Shown: in pieces, positions 17,482 to 26,921 of the stretch
Numbering within the stretch: position 1 is the stretch's first letter
Layout: every line of letters starts with the position of its first letter
Origin: CAITWD01 sp963727285
Lineage (GTDB): Bacteria; Actinomycetota; Thermoleophilia; Miltoncostaeales; Miltoncostaeaceae
Assembly (NCBI GenBank): GCA_963727285.1
Contig: CAVSFF010000009.1
Coordinates: 62,001 to 126,000, forward strand
Length of the DNA: 64,000 bases
Direction: 5' to 3'
Made by a program: the position numbers and the translations under genes
Notes under the pieces: model-generated
Databases searched by the model: none
Seen by the model: only the letters and a program-made list of their open reading frames with translations
What the model was told of the DNA's origin: nothing

Positions 17482-18300
17482 CTACAACTCGGCCGCGCGG
17501 CGCGCGGCGGCCACGATCGCGTCGGCGACGTGCGCCCGGACGCTCCCGCGCTCGAGCACCATCAAGCCGGCGATCGTGGTGCCGGCCGGCGAACTGACCT
17601 GCTGGCGGAGCTGCGCCGGATCGGCGTCGTCGTCTGCCAACAGCGCGGCGGTGCCGGCAAGCACGGCCCGTGCCATTGCGCGGGACTGATCGCGCGTGAG
17701 GCCGCTCGCCACACCACCGTCTTCAAATGCCTCGACAATGAGCGCGAGGAGCCCTGGTCCGCTGCCGGCGAGCGCGGTCGCGGCGGGGAACAACGACTCG
17801 GCCAGGACGACGACCTCGCCAACCCGGTCAAGCCGTGCGATGAGCCGATCCCGCAGCGCCGGATCGAGACCGTCGGCCGCAACGGCGACCAGTCCCGCCC
17901 CGTAGCGGACCGCGAGGTTCGGCATCGTGCGCACGATCTGGACGGCCGGGGCCGCGGCGGCGAGGCGTGCCGTGTCCCAACCGGCGACGACCGAGAGCAC
18001 GATCGTCCCGACGCCGACGTGGGGCACCAGGCCCGCCAGGGCATCGGCGGCGTCCTTGGGCTTGACGGCCAGCACGACGAGTTCGCACGACGCCGCCTCG
18101 GCGACCGACCCGACGCGGCCGCCGGACTCGCCCACACCGGCGGCGGCGGCGGCCGGAATCGCATCGGCGACGATGACGCCGACGTCGTCAGTGCTGGTGC
18201 CGAGCAGCAGCCCCGCCAACATGGCACGCCCCATCGCGCCGGAACCGATCAGCCCGATCGATTGCGGCCAGGCCGCGCTGGGCTCCGGGTTCCGGCTCAA
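17482..18300 (-). CDS. proC: Pyrroline-5-carboxylate reductase
   Basis: Last step of proline synthesis. The N-terminal Rossmann motif is IGLIGSGAMGRAM, followed by VVLAVKPKD and IVRTMPNLAVRYGAG, and the C-terminal helical part has SSPAGTTIAGLMVLE. At 272 residues it is of normal length. It overlaps sepF by 4 nt and follows the common sepF-proC-yggT order. Confidence 0.95.
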   Translation of the reverse strand: MSRNPEPSAAWPQSIGLIGSGAMGRAMLAGLLLGTSTDDVGVIVADAIPAAAAAGVGESGGRVGSVAEAASCELVVLAVKPKDAADALAGLVPHVGVGTIVLSVVAGWDTARLAAAAPAVQIVRTMPNLAVRYGAGLVAVAADGLDPALRDRLIARLDRVGEVVVLAESLFPAATALAGSGPGLLALIVEAFEDGGVASGLTRDQSRAMARAVLAGTAALLADDDADPAQLRQQVSSPAGTTIAGLMVLERGSVRAHVADAIVAAARRAAEL

Positions 18301-18878
18301 TACTGGTTGAAGAAGCCCTTCTCGAGGAGGCGGGCCCGCTCCTCGGCAGAGACTTCGACGTTGCGCGGCGTGAGCATGAAGACCTTGTCGGCGACCCGCT
18401 GCATGCCGCCGTCCAGTGCGTAGGTGAGCCCGCTGGCGAAGTCGATCAGGCGCTTGGACAAATCGGTTTCGGCGGATTGAAGGTTGAGGATCACCGGCAC
18501 CGATGCCTTGAACTTGTCCGCAATCTGCTGGGCGTCATTGAAGTTCTTGGGCAGGATCAGATGGACCTCGGACCGCGGCGGATTCGGGCGTGAATCGACG
18601 GCGCGCATCACCGTCGGGCGCTGTGCCGATCGCGACGAGCCGGAATCGGAGTAGATGTCGTCGAAGTCGTCTCGGCGACGGGGGCCGAGCCGACGGACGT
18701 TCGGGCGCTCGCGGTAGCTGCGCTCCAAGTCGTCTTCCGCCGTCGAACGGGAGCCCGAGGAGGGGGTGCTCCGGTAGGTGCCGACGTCGTCGTATTCGTC
18801 GTCATGGTAGTCGTCGTCATGTCCGTCGGCCATGCCGAAGTACACGAGAGTCTTGTGCCACATATCGCCGATAGCCAC
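18297..18878 (-). CDS. sepF: Cell division protein SepF
   Basis: Membrane-binding partner that anchors FtsZ filaments. The N-terminus resembles the amphipathic helix (MWHKTLVYFG), followed by an acidic, Asp/Arg-rich linker (about residues 18-95) and the C-terminal SepF domain with LPKNFNDAQQIADKFKASVP and FASGLTYALDGGMQRV. Start set at GTG 18878, with GGAAGG 7-8 nt upstream. It directly follows yggS. Confidence 0.93.
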   Translation of the reverse strand: MAIGDMWHKTLVYFGMADGHDDDYHDDEYDDVGTYRSTPSSGSRSTAEDDLERSYRERPNVRRLGPRRRDDFDDIYSDSGSSRSAQRPTVMRAVDSRPNPPRSEVHLILPKNFNDAQQIADKFKASVPVILNLQSAETDLSKRLIDFASGLTYALDGGMQRVADKVFMLTPRNVEVSAEERARLLEKGFFNQY

Positions 18879-18880
18879 GG

Positions 18881-19591
18881 TTAGGCCCTTCCCCGCTCGA
18901 TTAGGCCGCGTCCAAGGCGCACGATCGTCGCCCCTTCTTGCGCGGCTACCACGTAATCCTGGCTGGTTCCCATCGAAAGATCGCTGAAATCGTGCCGTCC
19001 CCGCCATTCAACCGCAAGCGCGTCCCGAAGGTCGCGAACGAGGGCGAACGCCGCGCGGCTGTCCTCAGCACGCGTCGTCGGCGATGGCATTGCCATCAGA
19101 CCGCCGATCACCAGATCTCCCAATGACGATGCCTCGGCAACGAACTGTCGCAGCTGCGACGGCGTGATGCCTGCCTTGCTGGGTTCTTCATCGGCGTTAA
19201 TTTCGACAAGGACCCGGGTCGGACCTTCCGCACGTAGCGCGATTTCGCGGGCGAGTTCGAGCGAGTCAACGCTGTGGATCAGGCGGACGCGCCGCAGCAC
19301 CTCGCGCACCTTGCGGCGCTGGAGGTGCCCGATGAAGTCGAACGTGACCCGGTCGCCCACCAGATCCTGCTTGGCCTGGAGCTGTTGGAGCCGGTTCTCG
19401 CCAATCAGGTCGATCCCGGCGGCAATCAGCGCCGGTGTGTCCTCGGCGGCGATGTACTTGCCCGCGACCAGCAGTCGCACCCGGTCGGGGTCACGGCCGG
19501 ACACGCGTGCGGCGGCGGCGAGCTCCTCGCGGACCGCGGCCACGGCCGCGCCCAGGCGCACGGCATCGATCGTGGTGTGGGGCTCCGGCAT
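18881..19591 (-). CDS. PLP homeostasis protein YggS/PLPBP
   Basis: A fold-type III pyridoxal-phosphate protein that buffers PLP and has no known catalytic reaction. The PLP lysine is in VAGKY near residue 45. Other family blocks are LIGENRLQQLQAK, FIGHLQRRK, SMGTSQDY and VRLGRGLI. It lies between pgeF and sepF, the conserved context. Confidence 0.95.
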   Translation of the reverse strand: MPEPHTTIDAVRLGAAVAAVREELAAAARVSGRDPDRVRLLVAGKYIAAEDTPALIAAGIDLIGENRLQQLQAKQDLVGDRVTFDFIGHLQRRKVREVLRRVRLIHSVDSLELAREIALRAEGPTRVLVEINADEEPSKAGITPSQLRQFVAEASSLGDLVIGGLMAMPSPTTRAEDSRAAFALVRDLRDALAVEWRGRHDFSDLSMGTSQDYVVAAQEGATIVRLGRGLIERGRA

Positions 19592-19615
19592 GCGCAGATC
19601 GTGCCAGATCGGGCC

Positions 19616-20389
19616 TCAGCCCGAGTCCGTCGCGGGCACCGCCCAGATGACCCCCGCCTGACGGCCCGTCGGCGCACCGTCGCGCCGAAAGCTAAACCAG
19701 CGTCCGGCATCACAACATGTGCAGGAATCGAGCGCCCAGATGGCCGACGGCGCGAGACCGCGCCCGATCAACGCGGCGCGGGCGGCCGCGGCGAGGTCAA
19801 CCGCCGGACCGACCACGACCCCGTCGCCGAAGCGTCGCGCAAACCGGTCGCGAACGTCGGCGCTGACCGGGTAACAGCACGGGCCGATGCCGGGACCGAT
19901 CGCTGCACCGATCGCCGCGGCGGGGCCGAGCGCGGCGAGCCCGGCGTCGATGATGCCGGCCACCAGTCCACGCCATCCGGCGTGCAGCGCCGCGACAGCG
20001 GGGCGGTCACGGCGCCAGAGCAGGATTGGCAGGCAGTCGGCACCGAAGACGGCGAGCGGGACCACGGACTCGTCCGTGCAGAGCCCATCGCCCTCGGCCC
20101 ACGTGGTGGCTGCGTCGAGGAAACGCCCGCCCGCGTCGGCGGCGCCGACGCAGCGCACGTCGACCCCATGGACCTGCGTGCCGGCCACCACGCGACGGGC
20201 GTCGATTCCCGCCGCCACGCACACGCGCAGACGGTTGGCGGCGACATCGGCCGGATCGTCGCCGACCGTCCCACCCATGTTGAGCGAGGCGAACCCGCCG
20301 CGACTGGTCCCGCCGCGGCGGGTCGTAAAGAAGGCCCCGCACGGCCCGTCAATCGGCGGGACGATCAGCCCGACGTCGTCGGCGGTCAA
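19616..20389 (-). CDS. pgeF: PgeF/YfiH multicopper-oxidase-like purine nucleoside phosphorylase
   Basis: A DUF152 (YfiH/LACC1) protein; relatives act on adenosine and inosine or edit peptidoglycan precursors. The metal and active-site motifs are present: TQVHGVDV, ADCLPILL and HAGWRGL, plus the GPGIGPCCYPV loop. The 257 residues match the family. It is coupled to cca by a 4-nt overlap and lies upstream of yggS. Confidence 0.92.
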   Translation of the reverse strand: MTADDVGLIVPPIDGPCGAFFTTRRGGTSRGGFASLNMGGTVGDDPADVAANRLRVCVAAGIDARRVVAGTQVHGVDVRCVGAADAGGRFLDAATTWAEGDGLCTDESVVPLAVFGADCLPILLWRRDRPAVAALHAGWRGLVAGIIDAGLAALGPAAAIGAAIGPGIGPCCYPVSADVRDRFARRFGDGVVVGPAVDLAAAARAALIGRGLAPSAIWALDSCTCCDAGRWFSFRRDGAPTGRQAGVIWAVPATDSG

Positions 20390-21594
20390 CGATCGCTCCC
20401 ACCTGCAGCGGCGATTGCGAAGGCCAGCTGATCCTCGGGTCCTTCGACCCTCCCATCAAGCACCGCCGCGCGCAGTTCCGCGAGCGCCCGGCCGACGGAT
20501 GGGCCGGGCGCGATGCCGGCCGCGATCAGGTCCGCGCCGCGGACCGCGGTCTGCACCCCGCGCCAATGCGCCCACCACATCCCGACCTGCGACGCGCCGA
20601 GCGCCAGTGCGCCGATCTGTGTCGCGACCGGCGCGTGCGCCAGCAACGCATCGACCGCGGACGGCAGGTCTGCCCGTGTGAGCTGGTCACGCAGCCGGGC
20701 GCCCTCGGCAACCTCTGCCGCAGCACCACGCGCCCAGCCGGGCAGCGCCACGGTGGCACGCGCGGGCGCCGCAAGCGTCACGCCCGCCCGCAGCGCCCAG
20801 CGCGGCGGGATCGCGGCGTGGACATCACGGTCGACGAGTTCATCGCGAGCGCTGTCGAGCAGCACGATCTGGGCCGATGCGTCCGGTGCGATAGCAGGCG
20901 CTCCGAACCCGAACAGCAGGGACAGCGCCGGGCCCGGATCGGCTTCCTCAAGCACGCGACGCAGCTCGTCTGCGGCCCGGGCGGACGTCCAGTCCAGCGT
21001 GGCGACCGCCGCTCCAATCTCTGAAGCGGTCGCGGGATCGACCGAAAAGCCCAGGCGCCCGGCGTAGCGCGCGGCGCGGACGATGCGACTCGGGTCCTCG
21101 ACGAACGCCCCCGGCCGGAGGCTGCGCACAACCCCCGCCTCGAGGTCGGCGACGCCGCCGTGAGGATCGACCAGTTGCCCGGCATCCGGGCCGGCGATGC
21201 GGACGGCGATCGCGTTGATCGTGAAATCGCGACGCGCGAGATCGTCGGCAAGCGTGCCCGGGGAGACCTCCGGCAGCGCGCCGGGCCGGGCATACCGCTC
21301 CCGACGCGCGGAGATCACATCGATGTGCCCGTCCCCGTGCGGCAGTTCGACCACCGCGGTCGCGAAACGCTCGTGGACCGTCACCGACGCCCCGAGGCGG
21401 CGTCCGATCCGGCGGGCCAGGGCGATGGCATCGCCTTCGACCACGAGGTCGACGTCGTGCAGGTGGGTCGCCCCCAGGAGTGCGTCGCGCACGACGCCGC
21501 CGACGACGCTGACACGGCCGTCCAGGTGCACACCGACCCGCGCGAGCACCGGATGCGTCCGAAGCCGGTCTGCCAGATGGGTACGATCCGTCAT
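20386..21594 (-). CDS. cca: tRNA nucleotidyltransferase / poly(A) polymerase family protein
   Basis: Class II nucleotidyltransferase that probably repairs the tRNA CCA end; the tRNA-Pro in this window lacks encoded CCA, so the function is needed. It shows GGVVRD, the catalytic DVD in LHDVDLVV, RRDFTINA and the DPSRIVRAARYAGRLGF neck motif. The C-terminal half is helical and Ala-rich, without a recognisable HD phosphohydrolase domain. It may be an A-adding or CCA-adding enzyme. Confidence 0.88.
   Translation of the reverse strand: MTDRTHLADRLRTHPVLARVGVHLDGRVSVVGGVVRDALLGATHLHDVDLVVEGDAIALARRIGRRLGASVTVHERFATAVVELPHGDGHIDVISARRERYARPGALPEVSPGTLADDLARRDFTINAIAVRIAGPDAGQLVDPHGGVADLEAGVVRSLRPGAFVEDPSRIVRAARYAGRLGFSVDPATASEIGAAVATLDWTSARAADELRRVLEEADPGPALSLLFGFGAPAIAPDASAQIVLLDSARDELVDRDVHAAIPPRWALRAGVTLAAPARATVALPGWARGAAAEVAEGARLRDQLTRADLPSAVDALLAHAPVATQIGALALGASQVGMWWAHWRGVQTAVRGADLIAAGIAPGPSVGRALAELRAAVLDGRVEGPEDQLAFAIAAAGGSDR
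21582..21587 (+). promoter_or_regulatory. -10 box (TACGAT) for leaderless small gene
   Basis: TACGAT is followed by exactly 7 nt and then GTG 21595. It lies inside the 5' end of cca on the other strand. No -35 element is convincing. Confidence 0.4.
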
Positions 21595-21849
21595 GTGAGC
21601 TGGGATCCGCTGTCAGAGAAACTGGTCGAGAGTTCGCCCCTCCGGACGCCGGAGCTGGTCGCCGCATTCTCACGGTACGAACATCTGACGATCACCGAAC
21701 TCGACGGCGCCTGGGACGAGATCAACGTCGCGTTCCGCACCTGGGTGGAGGACCCGGCGAACCGGGGACGGCCGATCCAGGAGGCACCGCAGTACTGGGA
21801 TCGCATCGCAATCGATTCCCTGCGCGAACGCCGGACCTGGTGGGAATAG
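21595..21849 (+). CDS. Small acidic protein of unknown function
   Basis: An 84-residue protein that I do not recognise. It is acidic and Trp-rich, with no signal peptide or membrane segment; a helical middle (ELDGAWDEINVAFRTWVED) and a charged C-terminus ending in RERRTWWE. The GTG start abuts the cca start codon on the opposite strand and follows a TACGAT box by 7 nt; ATG 21577 is an alternative. Codon use looks like that of the neighbours. It converges on ridA with a 16-nt gap. Confidence 0.6.
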   Translation: MSWDPLSEKLVESSPLRTPELVAAFSRYEHLTITELDGAWDEINVAFRTWVEDPANRGRPIQEAPQYWDRIAIDSLRERRTWWE

Positions 21850-21865
21850 CCCACCGCGCGCCCCG

Positions 21866-22267
21866 TCAGGTGGCGATCCGGGCGACGACCTCGATCTCGA
21901 CGCGGGCGCCGAGCGGCAAGGCCGCGACCCCGACCGTCGAGCGCGCCGGCGCATGGGCGCCGAACGCCTCGGCGTAGGCCGCATTCATCGGCGCGAAGTC
22001 GTTTCCCAGATCGACGAGGAAGACCGTCGATTTGACGACATCGGCCAACGTGCCGCCCGCGGCCCGGAGCACGGCGGCGACGTTGGCCAGCACCTGGACT
22101 GTCTGTTCGGTGATGTCGTCGGCCACCAGCGCGCCCGTCGCGACGTCCACGGGGACCTGGCCCGAGACGAACACGAATCCGCCGGCGGCGATCGCCTGAC
22201 TGTAGGGCGCTCCCGCGACCGGGGCCGGGGCGGCCTCGGTGCGGATCGGCCGCAGCGTGTCACTCAC
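21866..22267 (-). CDS. ridA: RidA-family enamine/imine deaminase
   Basis: Hydrolyses reactive enamines and imines such as 2-aminoacrylate released by PLP enzymes. The 133 residues include YSQAIAAGGFVFVSGQVP, the active-site arginine in ARSTVGVAALP and the EIEVVARI end. Its start overlaps the hisF stop by ATGA, so it is the last gene of the his operon. Confidence 0.93.
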   Translation of the reverse strand: MSDTLRPIRTEAAPAPVAGAPYSQAIAAGGFVFVSGQVPVDVATGALVADDITEQTVQVLANVAAVLRAAGGTLADVVKSTVFLVDLGNDFAPMNAAYAEAFGAHAPARSTVGVAALPLGARVEIEVVARIAT

Positions 22268-23019
22268 TGTCGCACCTCCACTCCCGCATCTGCCATTGCC
22301 TGCTTGACCTCGGCGATCGAGTAGATCCCGTCGTGAAACACGGAGGCGGCGAGCACCGCGTCCGCGTGCCCGACCGTGACCGCCTCGGCGAAATGGGCCA
22401 GCGTGCCGGCACCGCCGGACGCAATCACCGGAATCGGTGCCGCCGCGCTCACGCGCGCCAGGAGCTCCGTGTCAAAGCCATCCTTGGTGCCGTCCCGATC
22501 CATGCTGGTCAGCAGGATCTCTCCGGCCCCGCGGTCGGCCGCCTCCGTCGCCCAGGCGACCGCCTCGATGCCGGTCGGCTGACGACCGCCGTTGAGATAG
22601 ACCTCCCAGCCCGACCCGTCCTCCCGGCGCCGGGCATCGATCGCAACCACGATGCACTGGCTCCCGAAACGGGCCGCCCCGTGCGTAATGAGCTCGGGAT
22701 TGCGCACCGCGGACGAGTTGATCGACACCTTGTCGGCGCCCGCCGCCAGCACGGCATACATGTCGTCCTCGGACCGCAGACCGCCGCCGATCGTAAACGG
22801 GATGAACACTTCGGCAGCCGTGCGCGCAGCCAACTCGACGATGGTCCCGCGCTCCTCGTGACTCGCGGTGATGTCGAGGAACACCAGCTCGTCGGCGCCT
22901 TCGGCGTCATACCGCGCGGCCAGCTCCACGGGGTCTCCGGCATCCCGCAGCCCGACGAAGTTCACGCCCTTGACCACGCGACCCGCGTGCACGTCCAGGC
23001 ACGGGATCAGACGGATCAC
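22264..23019 (-). CDS. hisF: Imidazole glycerol phosphate synthase, cyclase subunit
   Basis: Cyclises the product formed with ammonia from HisH, giving IGP and AICAR. The 251-residue half-barrel duplicate has catalytic D9 (IPCLDVHAGRVVKG) and D128 (VVAIDARR), and the phosphate-binding FTIGGGLRS. The GTG start overlaps the hisA stop (GTGA). Confidence 0.97.
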   Translation of the reverse strand: MIRLIPCLDVHAGRVVKGVNFVGLRDAGDPVELAARYDAEGADELVFLDITASHEERGTIVELAARTAAEVFIPFTIGGGLRSEDDMYAVLAAGADKVSINSSAVRNPELITHGAARFGSQCIVVAIDARRREDGSGWEVYLNGGRQPTGIEAVAWATEAADRGAGEILLTSMDRDGTKDGFDTELLARVSAAAPIPVIASGGAGTLAHFAEAVTVGHADAVLAASVFHDGIYSIAEVKQAMADAGVEVRQ

Positions 23020-23769
23020 GCCGCGCCCCGGGCGCCCGCCGCGCCATTGAGGACCGCCAACGCCTCGCCCACCGTGAACCGCTCCTCGTACAGCGCCCGG
23101 CCGACCACGACGCCGGCTCAGATTGTCGAGGCCGAGCTGCGCCAGCTGACGCAGGTCGTCGATCGAGCTCACCCCGCCGGAGGCGAGGATTCCCAGTGGC
23201 GGTGCCGCGGCCGCGAGCCGGCGCAGTGCCTGCAGGTTCGGCCCCTCGAGCATGCCGTCGCGCGAGATGTCGGTGTACAGCAGATGACGCACCCCCGTCG
23301 AGACCAGATCGCCGGCGACGGTGAGGGCGTCCTGGTCGCTGGTGACGGTCCACCCATGGGTCGCGATCTTGCCGTCACGTGCATCGAGCGCGACCACGAG
23401 GCGATCTCCGAGGCGGTCGATGGCCCATCGCAACAGGTCCGCGTCCTGCAGCACCGCGGTTCCGACCACGACCCGATCGACCCCGGTCGCAATCGCGGTC
23501 TCGATCGCGGCGCGTGACCGCATCCCGCCGCCGTAGTGGACGGTGCCGCCGAAGGCCGCGGCAATACTGGCCACGACGGGTGCATGCACGGGCTTGCCTT
23601 CGAGCGCCCCGTCGAGATCGACGACGTGCAGGTGGGTCGCGCCTTCGTCGGCGAACGCCCGTGCTTGTGCGACCGGATCGTCGTTGAACACCGTCACGTG
23701 ATCGAAGTCGCCCTGGGTCAGACGCACCGCCCGGCCGTCGCGGAGATCGATTGCGGGAAACAGGATCAT
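23016..23769 (-). CDS. hisA: ProFAR isomerase HisA (frame break near C-terminus)
   Basis: Amadori isomerase of histidine synthesis. Catalytic D8 (FPAIDLRDGR) and D129 (VALDARDGK) are present, with HYGGGMRSR for phosphate binding. The frame breaks near 23116, after AQLGLDNL; the other frame continues with VVVGRALYEERFTVGEA to a stop that overlaps hisF. As written, hisA reads into hisF in one open frame, which imitates a fusion. Restoring GC (AGCGCC) gives two normal genes. Confidence 0.93.
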
Positions 23770-24419
23770 GGTTGTGCAATCTCCGCGCGCCGGGGAACCG
23801 ACGCCAGCCAGCGCCGCAGTAGCGCCAAGCCCGCGCGACTCGATTTTTCGGGGTGAAACTGGACTCCGACGACGTGGCCGGCGTGGGCCGCGGCGACGAA
23901 CTCCCCGCCGTAACGGACCGTCCCGAGTACGTGGTTCGGGTCGGTCGGCACCACGGAGTAGCTGTGCACAAAGTAGTAGGTCGAGGCGCTCGCGTCCGGT
24001 TCCGGCGGCACGAGCACGCTGTCCGCGCGCCAGGTGACCCGATTCCACCCGATCTGCGGCAGCTTGCGGTCGGTCACCAGCCGTCGTACCTCGCCGGGGA
24101 TCAGGCCCAGCCCGGCGACGCCCGGGCTCTCCTCGCTGGAATCGAACAGCAGCTGAAGCCCAAGGCAGATTCCCAGCAGCGGGACACCTTCGCCCGCCGC
24201 GCCGCGGGCAACCTCGTCGAGCCCCTGGCCGCGGATCCGTTCCATCGCCGGCCCGAAGTGCCCGACGCCGGGCAGCACGATCCCGTCGGCTCCGTGCGCC
24301 TGCTCGGGGGTCTGGGCGACGCGGACATCGGCGCCCAGCAATTCGAGCGCTTTGGTGGCGCTGCGCAGGTTGCTCATGTGGTAGTTCAGGACCGCAATAC
24401 GCGGGCCGGGTTGGCTCAC
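23766..24419 (-). CDS. hisH: Imidazole glycerol phosphate synthase, glutaminase subunit
   Basis: Class I glutamine amidotransferase that feeds ammonia to HisF. The nucleophile is C85 in LGICLGLQLLF and the His/Glu pair is in VQFHPEKSS. The GTG start overlaps the hisB stop and the TGA overlaps the hisA ATG, so hisB-H-A-F are all coupled. Confidence 0.97.
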   Translation of the reverse strand: MSQPGPRIAVLNYHMSNLRSATKALELLGADVRVAQTPEQAHGADGIVLPGVGHFGPAMERIRGQGLDEVARGAAGEGVPLLGICLGLQLLFDSSEESPGVAGLGLIPGEVRRLVTDRKLPQIGWNRVTWRADSVLVPPEPDASASTYYFVHSYSVVPTDPNHVLGTVRYGGEFVAAAHAGHVVGVQFHPEKSSRAGLALLRRWLASVPRRAEIAQP

Positions 24420-25003
24420 AAGGACCCCTTGGTCGACGGAATCCCCGTGACCCGGTCGTTCGGGGCGATCGCCGCCCGCAGCGCGCGCGCCACCGCCTTG
24501 AAGCCGCACTCGATGACGTGGTGGGGGTTGGACCCCGCCAGCATCCGCAGGTGCACCGTCAGGCGGGCGTTGTTGACCAGACCCCGCAGGAATTCCTCGA
24601 GCAGGTCCGTCTCGAAACCGCCGATGCTCGTGTACGGCAGCGGCACCTCGCATGCCAAGAACGGGCGTCCCGACACATCGATCGCCGCCTGGGCAAGGCA
24701 CTCGTCCATCGGCACCAGCGACCACCCGTACCGCTCGATACCGGCGCGGTCGCCCAGGGCATCCGCGAGCGCGAGGCCGAGCGTTATGCCGACATCCTCC
24801 ACCGTGTGGTGGCTGCCGGTCTCAAGGTCCCCGCGGGCCGTGACCTCCAGGTCGATCAGTGCGTGGTGGGCCAGAAGGGTCAGCATGTGATCGAAGAACC
24901 CCACGCCGGTCGCCACGTTCGCCGTTCCCGTGCCGTCCAGATTCACCCGCACGCGCACATCGGTCTCGCCCGTGGCCCGCTGTGACTCGCCGATCCGACT
25001 CAC
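24416..25003 (-). CDS. hisB: Imidazoleglycerol-phosphate dehydratase
   Basis: Manganese enzyme of histidine synthesis, monofunctional (195 residues, no phosphatase domain). Metal-binding motifs GFFDHMLTLLAHH, GSHHTVEDVGI and NPHHVIECGFKA are all present. Start GTG overlaps the hisD stop by GTGA. Confidence 0.97.
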   Translation of the reverse strand: MSRIGESQRATGETDVRVRVNLDGTGTANVATGVGFFDHMLTLLAHHALIDLEVTARGDLETGSHHTVEDVGITLGLALADALGDRAGIERYGWSLVPMDECLAQAAIDVSGRPFLACEVPLPYTSIGGFETDLLEEFLRGLVNNARLTVHLRMLAGSNPHHVIECGFKAVARALRAAIAPNDRVTGIPSTKGSL

Positions 25004-26283
25004 CGTGTCTCCCCGCTCTTGCGAATGCGTGCCGCCGCGGACCGGGCGTGCAACGTGAACCCCTCGGCCTCGGCCAGCCGCTCCAGGTGCGGCGTGAGCG
25101 CCGCGGCAGCGGCGTCGCTCATGTCGACAATCGACATGCGTCGCACATAGGTTGACGGGCCGAGCGCCGACGCGAATCGCGCCGCGCCCCCGGTTGGCAA
25201 CACATGATTTGACCCGGCGACGTAGTCGCCGTATGCAGTTGCACAATTCGGCCCGACGAACACCGCCCCTGCCTGGCGAATCCCACCGGCCCGTGCGTCG
25301 GCGTCGGCGGTGCAGATCTCGAGGTGCTCGGGGGCGAACGCCTCGGCGAGCGCGACAGCGACGTCGAGGTCCGGGGTGTCGACCAGGGTGACGGCGCCGA
25401 TCGGAGGCGCCTCGGCCGCCAGCGCCGCGGCGACCGCGTCGATGACGGCGGGATCGTCGCTGGCCAGGGCGGCCACCGAGTCGGCGCCGTGCTCGGCCTG
25501 GGCCAGCAGATCGAGCGCGAGTGCGTACGGGTCGGCGGTCGCGTCGGCGACGATCATCACCTCGCTGGGACCGGCGAAGCCATCGATGCCGACGACACCG
25601 CTGACCTGGCGTTTCGCCTCCTGAACCCAGGAACTGCCGGGTCCCGTCACGACCGACACGGGTGGAATCGTCTCGGTCCCGTAGGCAAACGCGGCGATCG
25701 CGGCGGCACCGCCGACCGCATAGAGCTCGTCGATCCCCAAGAGCGCGGCGGTTCCGACGATCACCGGCGCCGGACCACCGTCGGGACCCGGCGGGCTCGC
25801 GACGGCGATGCGGCCGACCCCGGCGACCTGGGCCGGGACGACCGACATGATCAGGCTCGACGGGTAGGCCGCGCGTCCGCCGGGGACGTAACACCCGGCG
25901 GCGGCAACCGGCACCGCTCTCATCCGGATCCGCTGTCCGGGCGCAAGCTCGACCTCGCGGTCGTCCGGTCGGGTCGCTTCCGCGAAGGCACGTACCTGGG
26001 CGGCGGCGACCTCGATGGCCGCGACAAGATCATCCGGCAGCTGATCCCGGGCCGCCGCCAGTGCTGTCCCGCTCACGCGGATGCGCGCGGCCGAGAAATC
26101 CGGAGCGCCGAACCGGCGGGCGTGGTCGACCAGCGCCCGGTCCCCGCGCTCCCGCACGTCGTCCGCGGTCGCGGCGACGATGCGCGCCAGCTCCGGATCG
26201 GCGGCGGTGTGCGGCGGTCGCAGCAGGGCCGCACATCCGGCCACCCCATCAGCCGTGCAGGCGATCCGCACCGGGGCGCTCAC
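25000..26283 (-). CDS. hisD: Histidinol dehydrogenase
   Basis: Oxidises histidinol to histidine in two NAD-dependent steps, with zinc. The 427 residues include TGPGSSWVQEAKRQVSG, LLAQAEHG, the catalytic Glu-His in FAPEHLEI and GSNHVLPTGG. It overlaps hisG (ATGA) upstream and hisB downstream. Confidence 0.97.
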   Translation of the reverse strand: MSAPVRIACTADGVAGCAALLRPPHTAADPELARIVAATADDVRERGDRALVDHARRFGAPDFSAARIRVSGTALAAARDQLPDDLVAAIEVAAAQVRAFAEATRPDDREVELAPGQRIRMRAVPVAAAGCYVPGGRAAYPSSLIMSVVPAQVAGVGRIAVASPPGPDGGPAPVIVGTAALLGIDELYAVGGAAAIAAFAYGTETIPPVSVVTGPGSSWVQEAKRQVSGVVGIDGFAGPSEVMIVADATADPYALALDLLAQAEHGADSVAALASDDPAVIDAVAAALAAEAPPIGAVTLVDTPDLDVAVALAEAFAPEHLEICTADADARAGGIRQAGAVFVGPNCATAYGDYVAGSNHVLPTGGAARFASALGPSTYVRRMSIVDMSDAAAAALTPHLERLAEAEGFTLHARSAAARIRKSGETR

Positions 26284-26921
26284 GCGTCCTCCGGACCGAC
26301 CGCCTGAGCCAGACGCGCGGTCAGGGCGTCAATGTCCTCGGCACGCAACTTGTGGCTGACCCGGTTCGCGATCAGCCGGGCGGACGACCAGAACAGCTCC
26401 TCCCGCTCCACCAGACCGTTTTCGCGAAGCGTGCGGCCGGTCGCAACCAGATCGACGATCCCGTCCGACAGCCCCACGATCGGACCGAGCTCGACGGAGC
26501 CGTTGACTTTGACCAGCTCGACCTGGCGCCCGGTCGCGGTGAAGTACGCCTCTGCCACCTGCGGGTATTTGGTCGCGACGCGAAGGACGCCGAGCCGGGC
26601 GATGATCTGCCCGGTCTGGTCGTCGCCGGCCGCGGTCGCATAGACCATCCGGCATCCCCCGAACCCGAGGTCCAGAAGCTCATAGACATCCGGACGCCGT
26701 TCGTTGATGACGTCGCGGCCGACAATCCCGATGTCCGCCGCACCCGCCTCGACGTACGTCGGTACATCGCTTGGCCGGGTCGTGATGAACACGGTGCCGT
26801 CCGGCGCGTCGAAGACGAGCTTGCGCCCGCCGTCGCGCAAGGGGGTCACGTCGACGTCGGCGGCCTCAAGCACGGCGATGGCGTCCTCGTACAGGGCACC
26901 CAGCGGCATGCAGATCCTCAA
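26280..26921 (-). CDS. hisG: ATP phosphoribosyltransferase, short form
   Basis: First step of histidine synthesis. At 213 residues it is the short HisG, which lacks the C-terminal regulatory domain and needs HisZ. Visible blocks are DIGIVGRDVINE, ATKYPQVAEAYF and the PRPP loop DLVATGRTLRENGL. It overlaps hisZ by ATGA, as expected for the two-subunit enzyme. Confidence 0.96.
   Translation of the reverse strand: MRICMPLGALYEDAIAVLEAADVDVTPLRDGGRKLVFDAPDGTVFITTRPSDVPTYVEAGAADIGIVGRDVINERRPDVYELLDLGFGGCRMVYATAAGDDQTGQIIARLGVLRVATKYPQVAEAYFTATGRQVELVKVNGSVELGPIVGLSDGIVDLVATGRTLRENGLVEREELFWSSARLIANRVSHKLRAEDIDALTARLAQAVGPEDA

Noticed and set aside
22264..24048. An open frame that looks like a HisA-HisF fusion
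   Set aside because: The region between is out-of-frame hisA C-terminus. The correct frame gives a normal HisA end and a GTGA overlap with hisF.
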